From Brachybacterium sp. Z12 (GTDB lineage: Bacteria > Actinomycetota > Actinomycetes > Actinomycetales > Dermabacteraceae): DNA of 64,000 bases. The stretch spans positions 1,054,001 to 1,118,000 of the forward strand of contig NZ_CP060496.1 of the NCBI RefSeq assembly GCF_014400405.1. Reading direction: 5' to 3'. Under the pieces are notes generated by a model. It had not been told where the DNA came from, did not search any database, and saw only the letters and a list, made by a program, of their open reading frames with translations. Position numbers and translations under genes: made by a program. Within the stretch, counting starts at the first letter, position 1. The number at the start of each line of letters is the position of its first letter. Of this stretch, positions 39,784-49,702 are shown in pieces.

Positions 39784-39827
39784 CCGTCGGCCCCTGAGCG
39801 CTCACCAGCGCGGTCAGGGGCCGACGG
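39784..39827 (+). terminator. Terminator after clpP2
   Basis: 14-bp stem CCGTCGGCCCCTGA / TCAGGGGCCGACGG with a 16-nt loop that can itself pair, 52 bases past the clpP2 stop. Confidence 0.85.
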
Positions 39828-39972
39828 CATGCACCCGCTCGGCATCCCGGGGCGCGTCGCCCACCGCGTCAGGACCGTGTGCGCGGTACCGTGGTGAGCG
39901 TCCGCGGGCCCCGAGCCGCGACCCGTCGGATATGTGGAAGAACCGCTGACGGCCTGATGAAAGGACACGGAC

Positions 39973-41309
<1,337 letters not shown>

Positions 41310-41313
<4 letters not shown>

Positions 41314-41654
41314 CGGGTCCGGACTCGATCCCCGGCGACGTGGACCCCGCGGTGGCCCACGCCCGGGAACTGCTGCTGGAGGAGCGGCGGAGCATCGACA
41401 ACATCGATGCCGCGCTCGTGCATCTGCTGGCCGAACGCTTCTCCCACACCCAGAGGGTGGGCGTGCTCAAGGCTGAGCACGGGCTGCCTCCCGCTGACCC
41501 GTCCCGTGAACGCGAGCAGGTCGCTCGCCTGCGAGACCTCGCGGACCAGGCAGGCCTGGACCCCACCTTCGCCGAAGCCTTCATGCGCTTCATCGTCACC
41601 GAGGTGATCCGCCACCACGAGCGGATCCGCGATCAGGGCCCGACCGAGATCTGA
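41310..41654 (+). CDS. Chorismate mutase, AroQ class
   Basis: 114-residue helical enzyme for chorismate to prephenate. The first helix has [26 protein letters not shown] with the active-site Arg; [23 protein letters not shown] follows. The start overlaps clpX (ATGA), so the two are co-translated although their roles differ. The N-terminal 25 residues before RRSID are an extension. Confidence 0.87.
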
Positions 41655-41691
41655 GCCCGCACCCTCCGGTTCTCTGCACCAGGTTGATAGC

Positions 41692-44600
41692 ATGGCCGGC
41701 ATGGCTCGCATCACGTTCCTCGACTGGCCGGTGGTCCGGCAGCTCCGTGGGGCGGATCCGACGGGCCGCGGCACCTCGGTCACCTCGGCGAGGACCCGGG
41801 ACACCGCCCCTCGCACCGGCTCGGCCGATGGCGTAGCGGACAGCATCTGCCCGTACTGCGCAGTCGGCTGCGGGCAACGGGTCTTCCACAAGGACGGCAA
41901 GGTCATCCAGATCGAGGGGAACCCGGATTCTCCGGTGTCCCGCGGCCGCCTGTGCCCCAAGGGCGCGGCCAGCCAGCAGCTCGCGAACTCCTACCTGCGA
42001 CAGACGAAGGTGCGCTACCGCCGCCCGTACGCCACCGAGTGGGAGGACCTCGAGCTCGACACAGCGATGGACATGATCGCTGATCGCTTCATCGCCTCCC
42101 GCCGCAAGCACTGGGAGGACGAGGACGACCAGGGCCGGCCCCTCAAGCGCACGATGGGCATCGCCAGCCTCGGCGGCGCGACCATCGACAATGAAGAGAA
42201 CTATCTGATCAAGAAGTTCTTCACGGCCGCGGGTGCCATCCAGATGGAGAACCAGGCCCGCATATGACACTCCGCCACGGTTCCCGGTCTGGGAGCCTCG
42301 TTCGGTCGTGGCGGTGCCACGCAGTCCGTCCAGGACTTCGCCAATGCGGACCTCATAGTCATCGAGGGCTCGAACATGGCAGAGGCCCATCCGGTCGCCT
42401 TCCAATGGGTGATCGAGGCGAAGAAGCGCGGCGCACGGGTGATCCATGTGGATCCTCGCTTCACCCGCACCTCTGCGAATGCTGATCGGCACATCCCGAT
42501 CCGTGCCGGCACCGACATCGTGCTGCTCGGCGGCGTGATCCGGCATGTGCTCGACAACGAGCTGTACTTCAAGGAGTACGTCCAGGCCTACACCAACGCC
42601 TCGACGATCATCTCCGAGCAGTACGCCGACCCCGAGGACCTCGACGGCCTGTTCTCCGGCTACCACGCCGACAGCGGGACGTACGACAACAGCGCCTGGG
42701 CCTATGCCGGGGACGAGGACAGCATCGCGCGCGGCATGCCGGAGCGGGACGAGACCCTCCAGCACCCGCGCACCGTGTTCCAGCTGCTGAAGCGCCACTA
42801 TGCGCGCTACACGCCCCAGATGGTCCAGGACACCTGCGGCATCTCCCCGGAGGATTTCGAGCACCTCGCGACCTCGATCGCGGAGAACTCGGGGCGAGAG
42901 AAGACCACGATGTTCGCCTACGCACTGGGCTGGACCCAGCACCAGGGCGGAGCGCAGATGATCCGGACCTCCGGCATCCTGCAGCTGCTCATGGGCAATA
43001 TGGGGCGCCCGGGCGGAGGCATCATGGCGCTGCGCGGGCACGCCACGATCCAGGGCTCGACCGATATCCCCACGCTCTACCACATCCTTCCCGGCTACCT
43101 GCCGATGCCGAAGGTGGGCCAGGACGACTTCGCGGAGTTCACCCGCGCCATCGGGAAGAAGGAGCAGAAGGGCTTCTGGGCGGACGCGGACATCTACACC
43201 GTCAACCTGCTCAAGGCGTGGTGGGGCGAGCACGCGACCGCCGAGAACGACTGGGGCTACCACCACCTGCCGAAGCTGACCGGCGCGCACGGCACGTACC
43301 AGACCACGATGCGGATGCTCGAGGGCGGGGTCGACGGATTCTTCCTCTTCGGCCAGAACCCGGCTGTCGGCTCCGCGAACGGCCGGCTCCAGCGCCTGGG
43401 CATGTCGCACCTGGAATGGATGGTGGTGCGGGACTTCTACATGATCGAGTCCGCCACCTGGTGGCGGGACGGCCCGGAGATCGAATCCGGGGAGCTCACC
43501 CCGGAGCAGATCGCCACCGAGATGTTCTTCCTGCCGGCTGCGAACCACACGGAGAAGGCGGGCTCCTTCACCCAGACCCAGCGCATGGTGCAGTGGCGCG
43601 ACCAGGCGGTCGAGCCACCGGGCGACGCCCGCAGCGACCTGCAGTTCATGTACGAGCTGGGCTGCCGCATCCGGGAGAAGCTCAAGGACTCGACCGACCC
43701 CCGTGACCGGGCGATCCTCGAGCTCACCTGGGATTACCCGGTCAACGAGCACGGCGAGCCGGACGCCGAGGCGGTGCTGGCGGAGATCAACGGCCGTCAT
43801 CTCAGCGGGGAGAAGGCCGGGCAGCCGCTCGCCTCCTTCGGCGAGATGAAGGGTGATGGCTCCACCCTCGGCGGCTGCTGGATCTACACCGGGGTCTATG
43901 CGGACGGCGTCAACCAGGCACGGCGCCGCCGGCCGGGACAGGACCAGGACGAGACCGCCGCCGAATGGGGTTGGGCCTGGCCGGCGAATCGTCGGATCCT
44001 CTACAACCGAGCCTCGGCCGACCCCCAGGGCCGCCCGTGGAGCGAGCGGAAGAAGCTCGTGTGGTGGGACGAGGAGGCCGGCAGCTGGACCGGTCATGAC
44101 ATCCCCGACTTCCCCCTCACGAAGCGCCCGGACGATCCTGGCGACCCGAGCCAGGGCGGCGTCGCGGCGCTGTCCGGCACGGATGCGTTCACCATGCAGT
44201 CCGACGGTCGCGGCTGGCTGTTCGCTCCCACCGGGATGGTCGACGGCCCGATTCCGACGCACTACGAGTCGCCGGAGTCGAACATCCGCAACCCGCTGTA
44301 CGCGCAGCAGTCCAACCCCACCAGGGTCACGTTCCAGGACGAGGACAACCTCAGCTCGCCTGGAGCGATGGGCGCAGGCGGCGAGGTCTACCCGTACGTG
44401 TTCACCACCTACCGGATCACCGAGCATCACACGGCCGGCGGCATGAGCCGCTTCCTGCCCTATCTCGCGGAGCTGCAGCCCGAGATGTACTGCGAGGTCT
44501 CTCCGGAGCTCGCCGCAGAAGTGGGCCTGGAGCCCTACGGCTGGGCGACGATCATCTCGGCGCGCAGCGCGATCGAGGCGAAGGTCCTGATCACTGAACG

Positions 44601-44997
44601 GATGAAGCCCCTGCAGGTGGGCGATCAGGTCGTCCACCAGATCGGGCTCCCGTTCCACTGGGGGCAGGGCACCGAAGCGATCGTCCGCGGTGACGGCGCC
44701 AACGACCTCATCGGGATGAACCTCGACGCCAACACCCAGATCCAGAACAGCAAGAACAACTCCTGCACCCTCATTCCAGGGCGCCGGCCCCGGGGCCCGG
44801 AGCGCGGGGAGCTGGTGGAGTCCTACCGTCGCCGTGCCGGGCTGATCATGTCGGAGGATCCGGCGGTGGACGGTGCCGCGGGCGCCCCGGGTGCCGGTCC
44901 GGCCGATGGTTCCGTCCCGCACGAGGTGCGAGGTCCGGAGGAGGCCAGCGCGGTGCCCAGCGGAGAACGCTCGATGAAGGAGATGAAGGATCGATGA
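41692..44997 (+). CDS. fdhA: Selenocysteine-containing formate dehydrogenase, catalytic subunit
   Basis: 1101-residue molybdenum/tungsten bis-MGD enzyme that oxidises formate to CO2. The N-terminal cluster motif is CPYCAVGC with a fourth Cys in GRLCPKGA. An in-frame TGA at 42265-42267 is selenocysteine 192 (context NQARI-U-HSATVPGLG), and the same frame runs on to 44997 without interruption. The metal ligand position agrees with E. coli FdnG/FdoG-type enzymes. A hairpin immediately downstream fits a bacterial SECIS. There is no Tat motif at the N terminus, unlike FdnG, so the enzyme probably faces the cytoplasm. Its stop overlaps fdhB, and sel genes follow. Confidence 0.93.
42268..42314 (+). 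promoter_or_regulatory. SECIS hairpin for the fdhA selenocysteine
   Basis: A lower 7-bp stem (CCGCCAC 42272-42278 with GTGGCGG 42308-42314) and an upper 7-bp stem (GGTTCCC 42279-42285 with GGGAGCC 42291-42297) enclose a GGTCT apical loop at 42286-42290. A 10-nt unpaired stretch lies on the 3' side. GGTCT is the loop bound by SelB in E. coli fdhF, also 18 nt past the TGA there, as I recall it. Confidence 0.85.
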
Positions 44998-45995
44998 GCC
45001 TGCTCTCAGGACCTGAGGGACCCGCCGCGGATGCCGGCTGGGAGCACGAGCACGAGCGCAAGGGCTTCTTCACCGACACCTCGATCTGCATCGGCTGCAA
45101 GGCCTGCGAGGTGGCGTGCAAGGAGTGGAACCGCAACCCCATCGACGGCAACCTGGAGATCCTCGGCTCGAGCTACGACAACACCGGCGAGCTCGGGGCC
45201 AACACCTGGCGCCACGTCGCGTTCATCGAGCAGAGCCAGGAGCGCATCGAGGAGGCTCGCGAATCGGGCCGCAAGCTGGTCAGCCTCGGCATGCCCGGGA
45301 TCGGCCCGAAGTCCTCGGGCACCCGCGGCGCGCTGCCCGCCGGTGACCTCTCCTCCTCGGACCTCACCCCACCGGACACCCCCGAGTTCCGCTGGCTGAT
45401 GTCCTCGGACGTCTGCAAGCACTGCACCAATGCCGGCTGCCTCGACGTCTGCCCGACCGGTGCGATCTTCCGCTCCGAGTTCGGTTCCGTGGTGGTGCAG
45501 GAGGACGTCTGCAACGGCTGCGGCACCTGTGTGAGCGCCTGTCCCTTCGGTGTCATCGAGCGCCGGGACGACGGGACCATCTCACCGTTCGCGCACCGCG
45601 AGGACAAGGTCGAACGCATGGGCACGGCCAGCAAGTGCACGCTGTGCTACGACAAGATGGTCGACGGGCAGGAGCCCGCCTGCTCCGCGACCTGCCCCAC
45701 CCAGTCGATCAAGTTCGGTGATCACCCCGACCTGACCGCAGAGGCGCAGCAGCGGGTCACCGATCTCCATGAGCGCGGCATGACCGAGGCACGCCTCTAC
45801 GGCGCGAACCCGAAGGACGGCGTGGGCGGCACCGGATCGGTGTTCCTGCTGCTGGACGAGCCCGAGGTCTACGGCCTCCCGCCGGACCCGCAGGTGCCCA
45901 CCAAGTCGCTGCCGCAGACCTACGCCACCGCGGGGATCGCCGCCGCGGGCATGATCGCCGCCGTCGCCCTCTCCTTCCTGGGATCACGCCGATGA
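44994..45995 (+). CDS. fdhB: Formate dehydrogenase iron-sulfur subunit
   Basis: 333-residue ferredoxin-like electron-transfer subunit. Four Cys motifs can carry four [4Fe-4S] clusters: CIGCKACEVACKEWN, CKHCTNAGCLDVCP, CNGCGTCVSACPFGV and CTLCYDKMVDGQEPACSATCP. The insertion between the first two motifs is long. A single C-terminal membrane helix (TAGIAAAGMIAAVALSFLG) anchors it, as in FdoH. Overlaps fdhA and nrfD by ATGA. Confidence 0.92.
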   Translation: MSLLSGPEGPAADAGWEHEHERKGFFTDTSICIGCKACEVACKEWNRNPIDGNLEILGSSYDNTGELGANTWRHVAFIEQSQERIEEARESGRKLVSLGMPGIGPKSSGTRGALPAGDLSSSDLTPPDTPEFRWLMSSDVCKHCTNAGCLDVCPTGAIFRSEFGSVVVQEDVCNGCGTCVSACPFGVIERRDDGTISPFAHREDKVERMGTASKCTLCYDKMVDGQEPACSATCPTQSIKFGDHPDLTAEAQQRVTDLHERGMTEARLYGANPKDGVGGTGSVFLLLDEPEVYGLPPDPQVPTKSLPQTYATAGIAAAGMIAAVALSFLGSRR

Positions 45996-47107
45996 GCATC
46001 ACCGATTTCGACGCGGACCGTCCGCCGCAGCCGCCGCGCCGACGCCGCCGGGGCGGGGGCCGCCGGCGACGCAGCCTGAACGAGGTCGGCATGGGAGACG
46101 GCTCCCGCGAGGGCGCCGTCGTCGAGGACGTCGAGTTCACCCGCTCCGACGAGTTCGACTCCTACTACGGCCGGCCCGTCGTGAAGGCCCCGCCGTGGAA
46201 GGGGCCGATCGCGATCTACCTCTTCCTGGGCGGGGTCGCCGCCGGCTCGGGGATGCTGGCCTTCGGGGCGCAGTGCACCGATCGCCCGGTGCTGCGGCGC
46301 AATGCTCGCCTGACCGCGCTGGGCACGGTGGGGCTGGGCACCCTCGCCCTGATCGAGGATCTGGGACGCCCGGAGCGCTTCTTGAACATGATGCGCACCG
46401 TCAAGGTGACCTCCCCGATGAGCCTGGGCACCTGGATCGTCGGCGGGTTCGCCAGCTTCTCCGGCGTCCTCGGCGCGCTCGAGGTGGACCGCATGACGGG
46501 GCAGCGGCTCCCGCTCGGCGTGCTGCGCCCTCTGCTGGGCGCTGCGGAAGTCCCCGCCGCACTCGCGCAGGTGGCCCTCGCTCCGGTGCTGGCCTCGTAC
46601 ACGGGCGCGCTGCTGGGCAACTCCGTGGTGCCCACCTGGGAGGCCGGCCGCGGCCACCTCTCGTACCTCTTCGTCTCCTCGGCGAGCCTCGCCGCAGGCG
46701 GCGCGGCGATGGTCACCAGCCCCGTCGCGGAGACCGGGCCGGCGCGTCTGCTGGCCACCGCCGGGGTGGTCGGGGATGTCGTCTCCATGAACCGCATGAA
46801 GGAGTCGATGCACCCGCTGGAGGCCGAGCCGCTCGAGACCGGGCGGCCCGGGACCATGCTGAAGTGGGCCGAGCGTCTCGCGATCGCCGGTGGCATCGGC
46901 ACCGTGCTGGGCGGCCGCAACCGGTGGATCGCCGCGGCGAGCGGGGCCGCCCTGCTGACCTCCTCGGCGCTGACCCGCTTCGGGGTGCTCCATGCCGGGC
47001 TCGAGTCGGTCAAGGACCCCCGCCGCGTCATCGAGCCGCAGAAGGCGCGCCTGGCGGCGCGCCGTGCTTCCGGCATCACCGACGACTCGATCAGCACCTC
47101 CGGCTGA
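45992..47107 (+). CDS. NrfD-type membrane subunit of formate dehydrogenase
   Basis: 371-residue integral membrane protein with about eight to nine helices after an Arg-rich cytoplasmic start. The PAIYLFLGG-like segment IAIYLFLGGVAAGSGML and the LGRPERFLNMMRTVKVTSPMSLGTWI stretch are the NrfD/PsrC signature. It passes electrons to the quinone pool and replaces the cytochrome b subunit (FdnI) of the E. coli enzyme. Convergent with selD, only 18 bases away. Confidence 0.88.
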   Translation: MSITDFDADRPPQPPRRRRRGGGRRRRSLNEVGMGDGSREGAVVEDVEFTRSDEFDSYYGRPVVKAPPWKGPIAIYLFLGGVAAGSGMLAFGAQCTDRPVLRRNARLTALGTVGLGTLALIEDLGRPERFLNMMRTVKVTSPMSLGTWIVGGFASFSGVLGALEVDRMTGQRLPLGVLRPLLGAAEVPAALAQVALAPVLASYTGALLGNSVVPTWEAGRGHLSYLFVSSASLAAGGAAMVTSPVAETGPARLLATAGVVGDVVSMNRMKESMHPLEAEPLETGRPGTMLKWAERLAIAGGIGTVLGGRNRWIAAASGAALLTSSALTRFGVLHAGLESVKDPRRVIEPQKARLAARRASGITDDSISTSG

Positions 47108-47125
47108 GCCCCCGCAGAGGGAAGG

Positions 47126-48142
47126 TCAGCGCACGTCGATGCCGGACCCCTCGACGGTCTCTCCGATGATCGGGTAGCCGGGGACCTCACCGATCACCAG
47201 CAGACCGCCTGAGGTCTGGGCGTCGGCGAGCAGCAGCAGATCCTCCTCGCCGATGCCGGCGCCCGCGCGCACGTCCTCGCGCACCCAGTCGAGGTTCCGC
47301 CGCGTCCCACCGGAGACGTATCCGTCGCGCAGCGCCTCGGCGGCGCCCTCCACCAGCGGCACCGCAGCCCGGTCGATCACCATGCCCACCCCGGAGGCGC
47401 GGCCCATCTTGAACAGGTGCCCCAGCAGACCGAAGCCGGTGACGTCGGTCGCCGCCTTCGCCCCTGCGGCAAGAGCGGCCTTCGAGGCATCGCGGTTCAG
47501 CTGCGTCATCGTCTCGATGGCGGCGCTGGAGACCTCGCCGGTGGACTTGTGACGATTGTTCAGCAGGCCCACCCCGAGCGGCTTGGTGAGGGTGATCGGC
47601 AGTCCCGCCTCGGCGGCGTCGTTACGCAGCAGGCGGTCCGGATGCGCGGTGCCGGTGACGGCCATGCCGTACTTCGGCTCCGGGTCATCGACAGAATGCC
47701 CGCCGATCACCGGAACACCAGCCTCCTTCGCGATGGCGAGGCCGCCGGCGAGCACCTCCTGCAGCAGCTCGTAGGGGAGCACCGAGCGGGGCCAACCCAC
47801 CAGATTGATCGCCACCACCGGGTCGCCGCCCATCGCGTAGATGTCCGAGAGGGCGTTGGCGGCGGCGATGCGCCCCCAGTCGAAGGCGTCGTCCACCACG
47901 GGGGTGAAGAAATCAGCGGTCGAGAGCACGGCGATCTGCCCGTTCTCGCCGATCCGCACCGCCGCGGCGTCATCACCGTCCTCCAGGCCGACGATCACCT
48001 GCTCGTACTGCTGACCGGCGAGGGTGGAGACGACCTCCTCGAGCTCGCCCGGCGGGATCTTCGAGGCGCAGCCGCCGCCGTGCGCCATGGTGGTCAGTCG
48101 GATCGCGGGCTGGGCCACAGGACGGATCGGGGAGTCGCTCAT
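47126..48142 (-). CDS. selD: Selenide, water dikinase (selenophosphate synthase)
   Basis: Makes selenophosphate, the selenium donor for Sec-tRNA. 338 residues. The active-site motif is AHGGGCASKI with C25 and K28, so this SelD uses cysteine and is not itself a selenoprotein. Further motifs are GLEDGDDAAAVRI, STADFFTPVVDDAFDWGRIAAANALSDIYAMGG and GGHSVDDPEPKYGMAVTG, and the C domain starts at DVTGFGLLGHL. Intact, and divergent from selC/selA/selB. Confidence 0.95.
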   Translation of the reverse strand: MSDSPIRPVAQPAIRLTTMAHGGGCASKIPPGELEEVVSTLAGQQYEQVIVGLEDGDDAAAVRIGENGQIAVLSTADFFTPVVDDAFDWGRIAAANALSDIYAMGGDPVVAINLVGWPRSVLPYELLQEVLAGGLAIAKEAGVPVIGGHSVDDPEPKYGMAVTGTAHPDRLLRNDAAEAGLPITLTKPLGVGLLNNRHKSTGEVSSAAIETMTQLNRDASKAALAAGAKAATDVTGFGLLGHLFKMGRASGVGMVIDRAAVPLVEGAAEALRDGYVSGGTRRNLDWVREDVRAGAGIGEEDLLLLADAQTSGGLLVIGEVPGYPIIGETVEGSGIDVR

Positions 48143-48200
48143 GGGCCGAGCCTACTGGCCTGTCCGGGTTCGGTGAGGGAGTCGTCCCAGGTCCGGCGGT

Positions 48201-48206
48201 GATAGT
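48201..48206 (+). promoter_or_regulatory. Candidate -10 element of selC
   Basis: GATAGT with an upstream TG one base away (extended -10 style), about 10 bases before the mature tRNA 5' end, in the 73-base gap between divergent selD and selC. No clear -35. Confidence 0.45.
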
Positions 48207-48215
48207 TTGGGCCGC

Positions 48216-48310
48216 GGAGGCGTACGTGTCCTGGTGGGCGCCCCGGTCTTCAAAACCGGTGAGACCGAGCATCTCGGTCTGGCGGGTTCGATTCCCGTCC
48301 GCCTCCGCCA
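48216..48310 (+). tRNA. selC: tRNA-Sec (TCA)
   Basis: 95 nt with encoded CCA. The acceptor has seven canonical pairs (GGAGGCG/CGCCTCC) and a T-C mismatch at the eighth. The D arm is a six-pair stem around a four-base TGGT loop, typical of tRNA-Sec. The anticodon is TCA in CTTCAAA. An eight-pair variable arm (AGACCGAG/CTCGGTCT) and a T arm with TTCGATT complete it. It lies 53 bases before selA. Confidence 0.95.
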
Positions 48311-48362
48311 TGCATTCGCCGCCCCCGCGGGCGGCACCGCCCCGTCGGCCCCTGGAGGTCCC

Positions 48363-49702
48363 GTGCCCGTGCCCCCGCAGCCCGGCGAGGAGAGCACGGA
48401 CCCGCGCCGTCGGATCCCGCGCACCGACCAGCTGCTGGCCCATCCCGACATCGCAGCCGCAGCGGCGACGATGAGCGAACGCGTGGTGGTGGGCATCGTG
48501 CGCGCGGTCCAGGACCGCGCCCGGGCGGGAGAGATCACCCCGAACAGGTGCAGGAGCAGATCCTCGCCGCCCTCGGCGATCGTCCCGCCGCGTCCCTGCG
48601 CCCGGTCCTGAACGCGACCGGTCATCGTCCACACCAACCTCGGCCGGGCGCCGCTGTCTGCGGCCGCGCGCACAGCGCTGCAGGATGCCGCCGGGTACAC
48701 CGACGTCGAGTTCGACCTCGGCTCCGGGGCCCGCTCCCGCCGCGGCGCCGGGGCGCGGGCGGCGCTGCTGGCCGCCTGCCCCGAGGCCGAGGACGCGCTG
48801 GTCGTGAACAACGGGGCGGCCGCCCTGCTGCTGGCCGTCACAGCACTGGCCGGGACCGGAGAGGTGGTGCTCAGCCGAGGGGAGATGATCGAGATCGGTG
48901 CCGGCTTCCGCCTGCCGGACCTCATCACCTCGACCGGCGCGCGCCTCCGCGAGGTCGGCACGACCAACCGCACTCACCTCGCCGACTACACAGGAGCGAT
49001 CGGCCCCGGGACCGGCTGCGTGCTGCGCATCCACACCAGCAACTACCGCGTCATCGGCTTCACCTCCGAGGTGGCCCTGCGCGAGCTCGCCGGCCCCTGC
49101 CGGGAGGCCGGAATCCCGCTGATTGCGGATCTCGGCAGCGGCCTGCTCGCCCCCGAGCCACAGCTGCCGGACGAACCCGACGCCGCCACCGCCCTGCGCG
49201 ACGGCGCGGATCTGGTCATCGCCTCCGGCGACAAGCTGCTCGGCGGCCCGCAGGCCGGGATCCTGCTGGGCGACGCCGAGGTCATCGCGCGCCTCGCCCG
49301 GCACCCCCTGGCCCGGGCCGTGCGCGCGGACAAGCTCACCCTCGCCGCGCTCGAGGCGACCCTCACCGGGCCCCTTCCCCGGTGCTCGAGGCGCTGCGCC
49401 AGGACTCGGTCACGCTGCGTGAGCGCACCGAGAGCCTCGCCGGACAGATCGGCGGGCGCGTGATCGCCCACGAAGGCCGGGTCGGTGGCGGGGGAGGAGC
49501 CGAGGTCCCGCTGCCCGGCTGGGCGCTCGCCCTCGAGCCCGAGCTCGCGGCCCCGCTGCGCACCGGCGAGCCGGCGGTCGTCGCCACCGTGCGGGACGGT
49601 GACTGCCTGCTGGATCTGCGCTGCGTGCCCGTTGCCGAGGATGAGCGTCTCGTCCGGGCGGTGACCGCGGCCCGCGAACGCCTGCAGCAGAATTCTCGAT
49701 GA
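48363..49702 (+). CDS. selA: L-seryl-tRNA(Sec) selenium transferase (three frameshifts)
   Basis: PLP enzyme that converts Ser-tRNA-Sec to Sec-tRNA-Sec using selenophosphate. Motifs are RPVLNATG followed by IVHTNLGRAPLS, NNGAAALLL, RGEMIEIGAGFRLPDL, EVGTTNRTH and the PLP lysine in ASGDKLLGGPQAG. The start is GTG 48363 or 48369 behind GGAGG. The frame is broken at 48538-48541 (one C missing), 48620-48623 (probably two bases, GT, missing) and 49371-49374 (one C missing); repaired it has about 447 residues. If these are real, Sec synthesis would fail. I expect errors, since every segment between the breaks is conserved. Stop overlaps selB. Confidence 0.85.

Noticed and set aside
42265-42267. TGA in fdhA as a pseudogene nonsense codon
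   Set aside because: It lies at the known Sec site, in frame, followed by a SECIS hairpin and close to selA/B/C/D.
41596-44922. 1108-residue open frame on the minus strand opposite fdhA
   Set aside because: It is a GC-rich shadow of fdhA, with no protein motifs, and conflicts with strong FdhA homology on the plus strand.
48363-49702. Programmed frameshifting in selA, tig or mtr
   Set aside because: No slippery heptamer with a downstream stimulator; breaks are scattered over many unrelated genes and mostly in short G/C runs, so errors explain them more simply.
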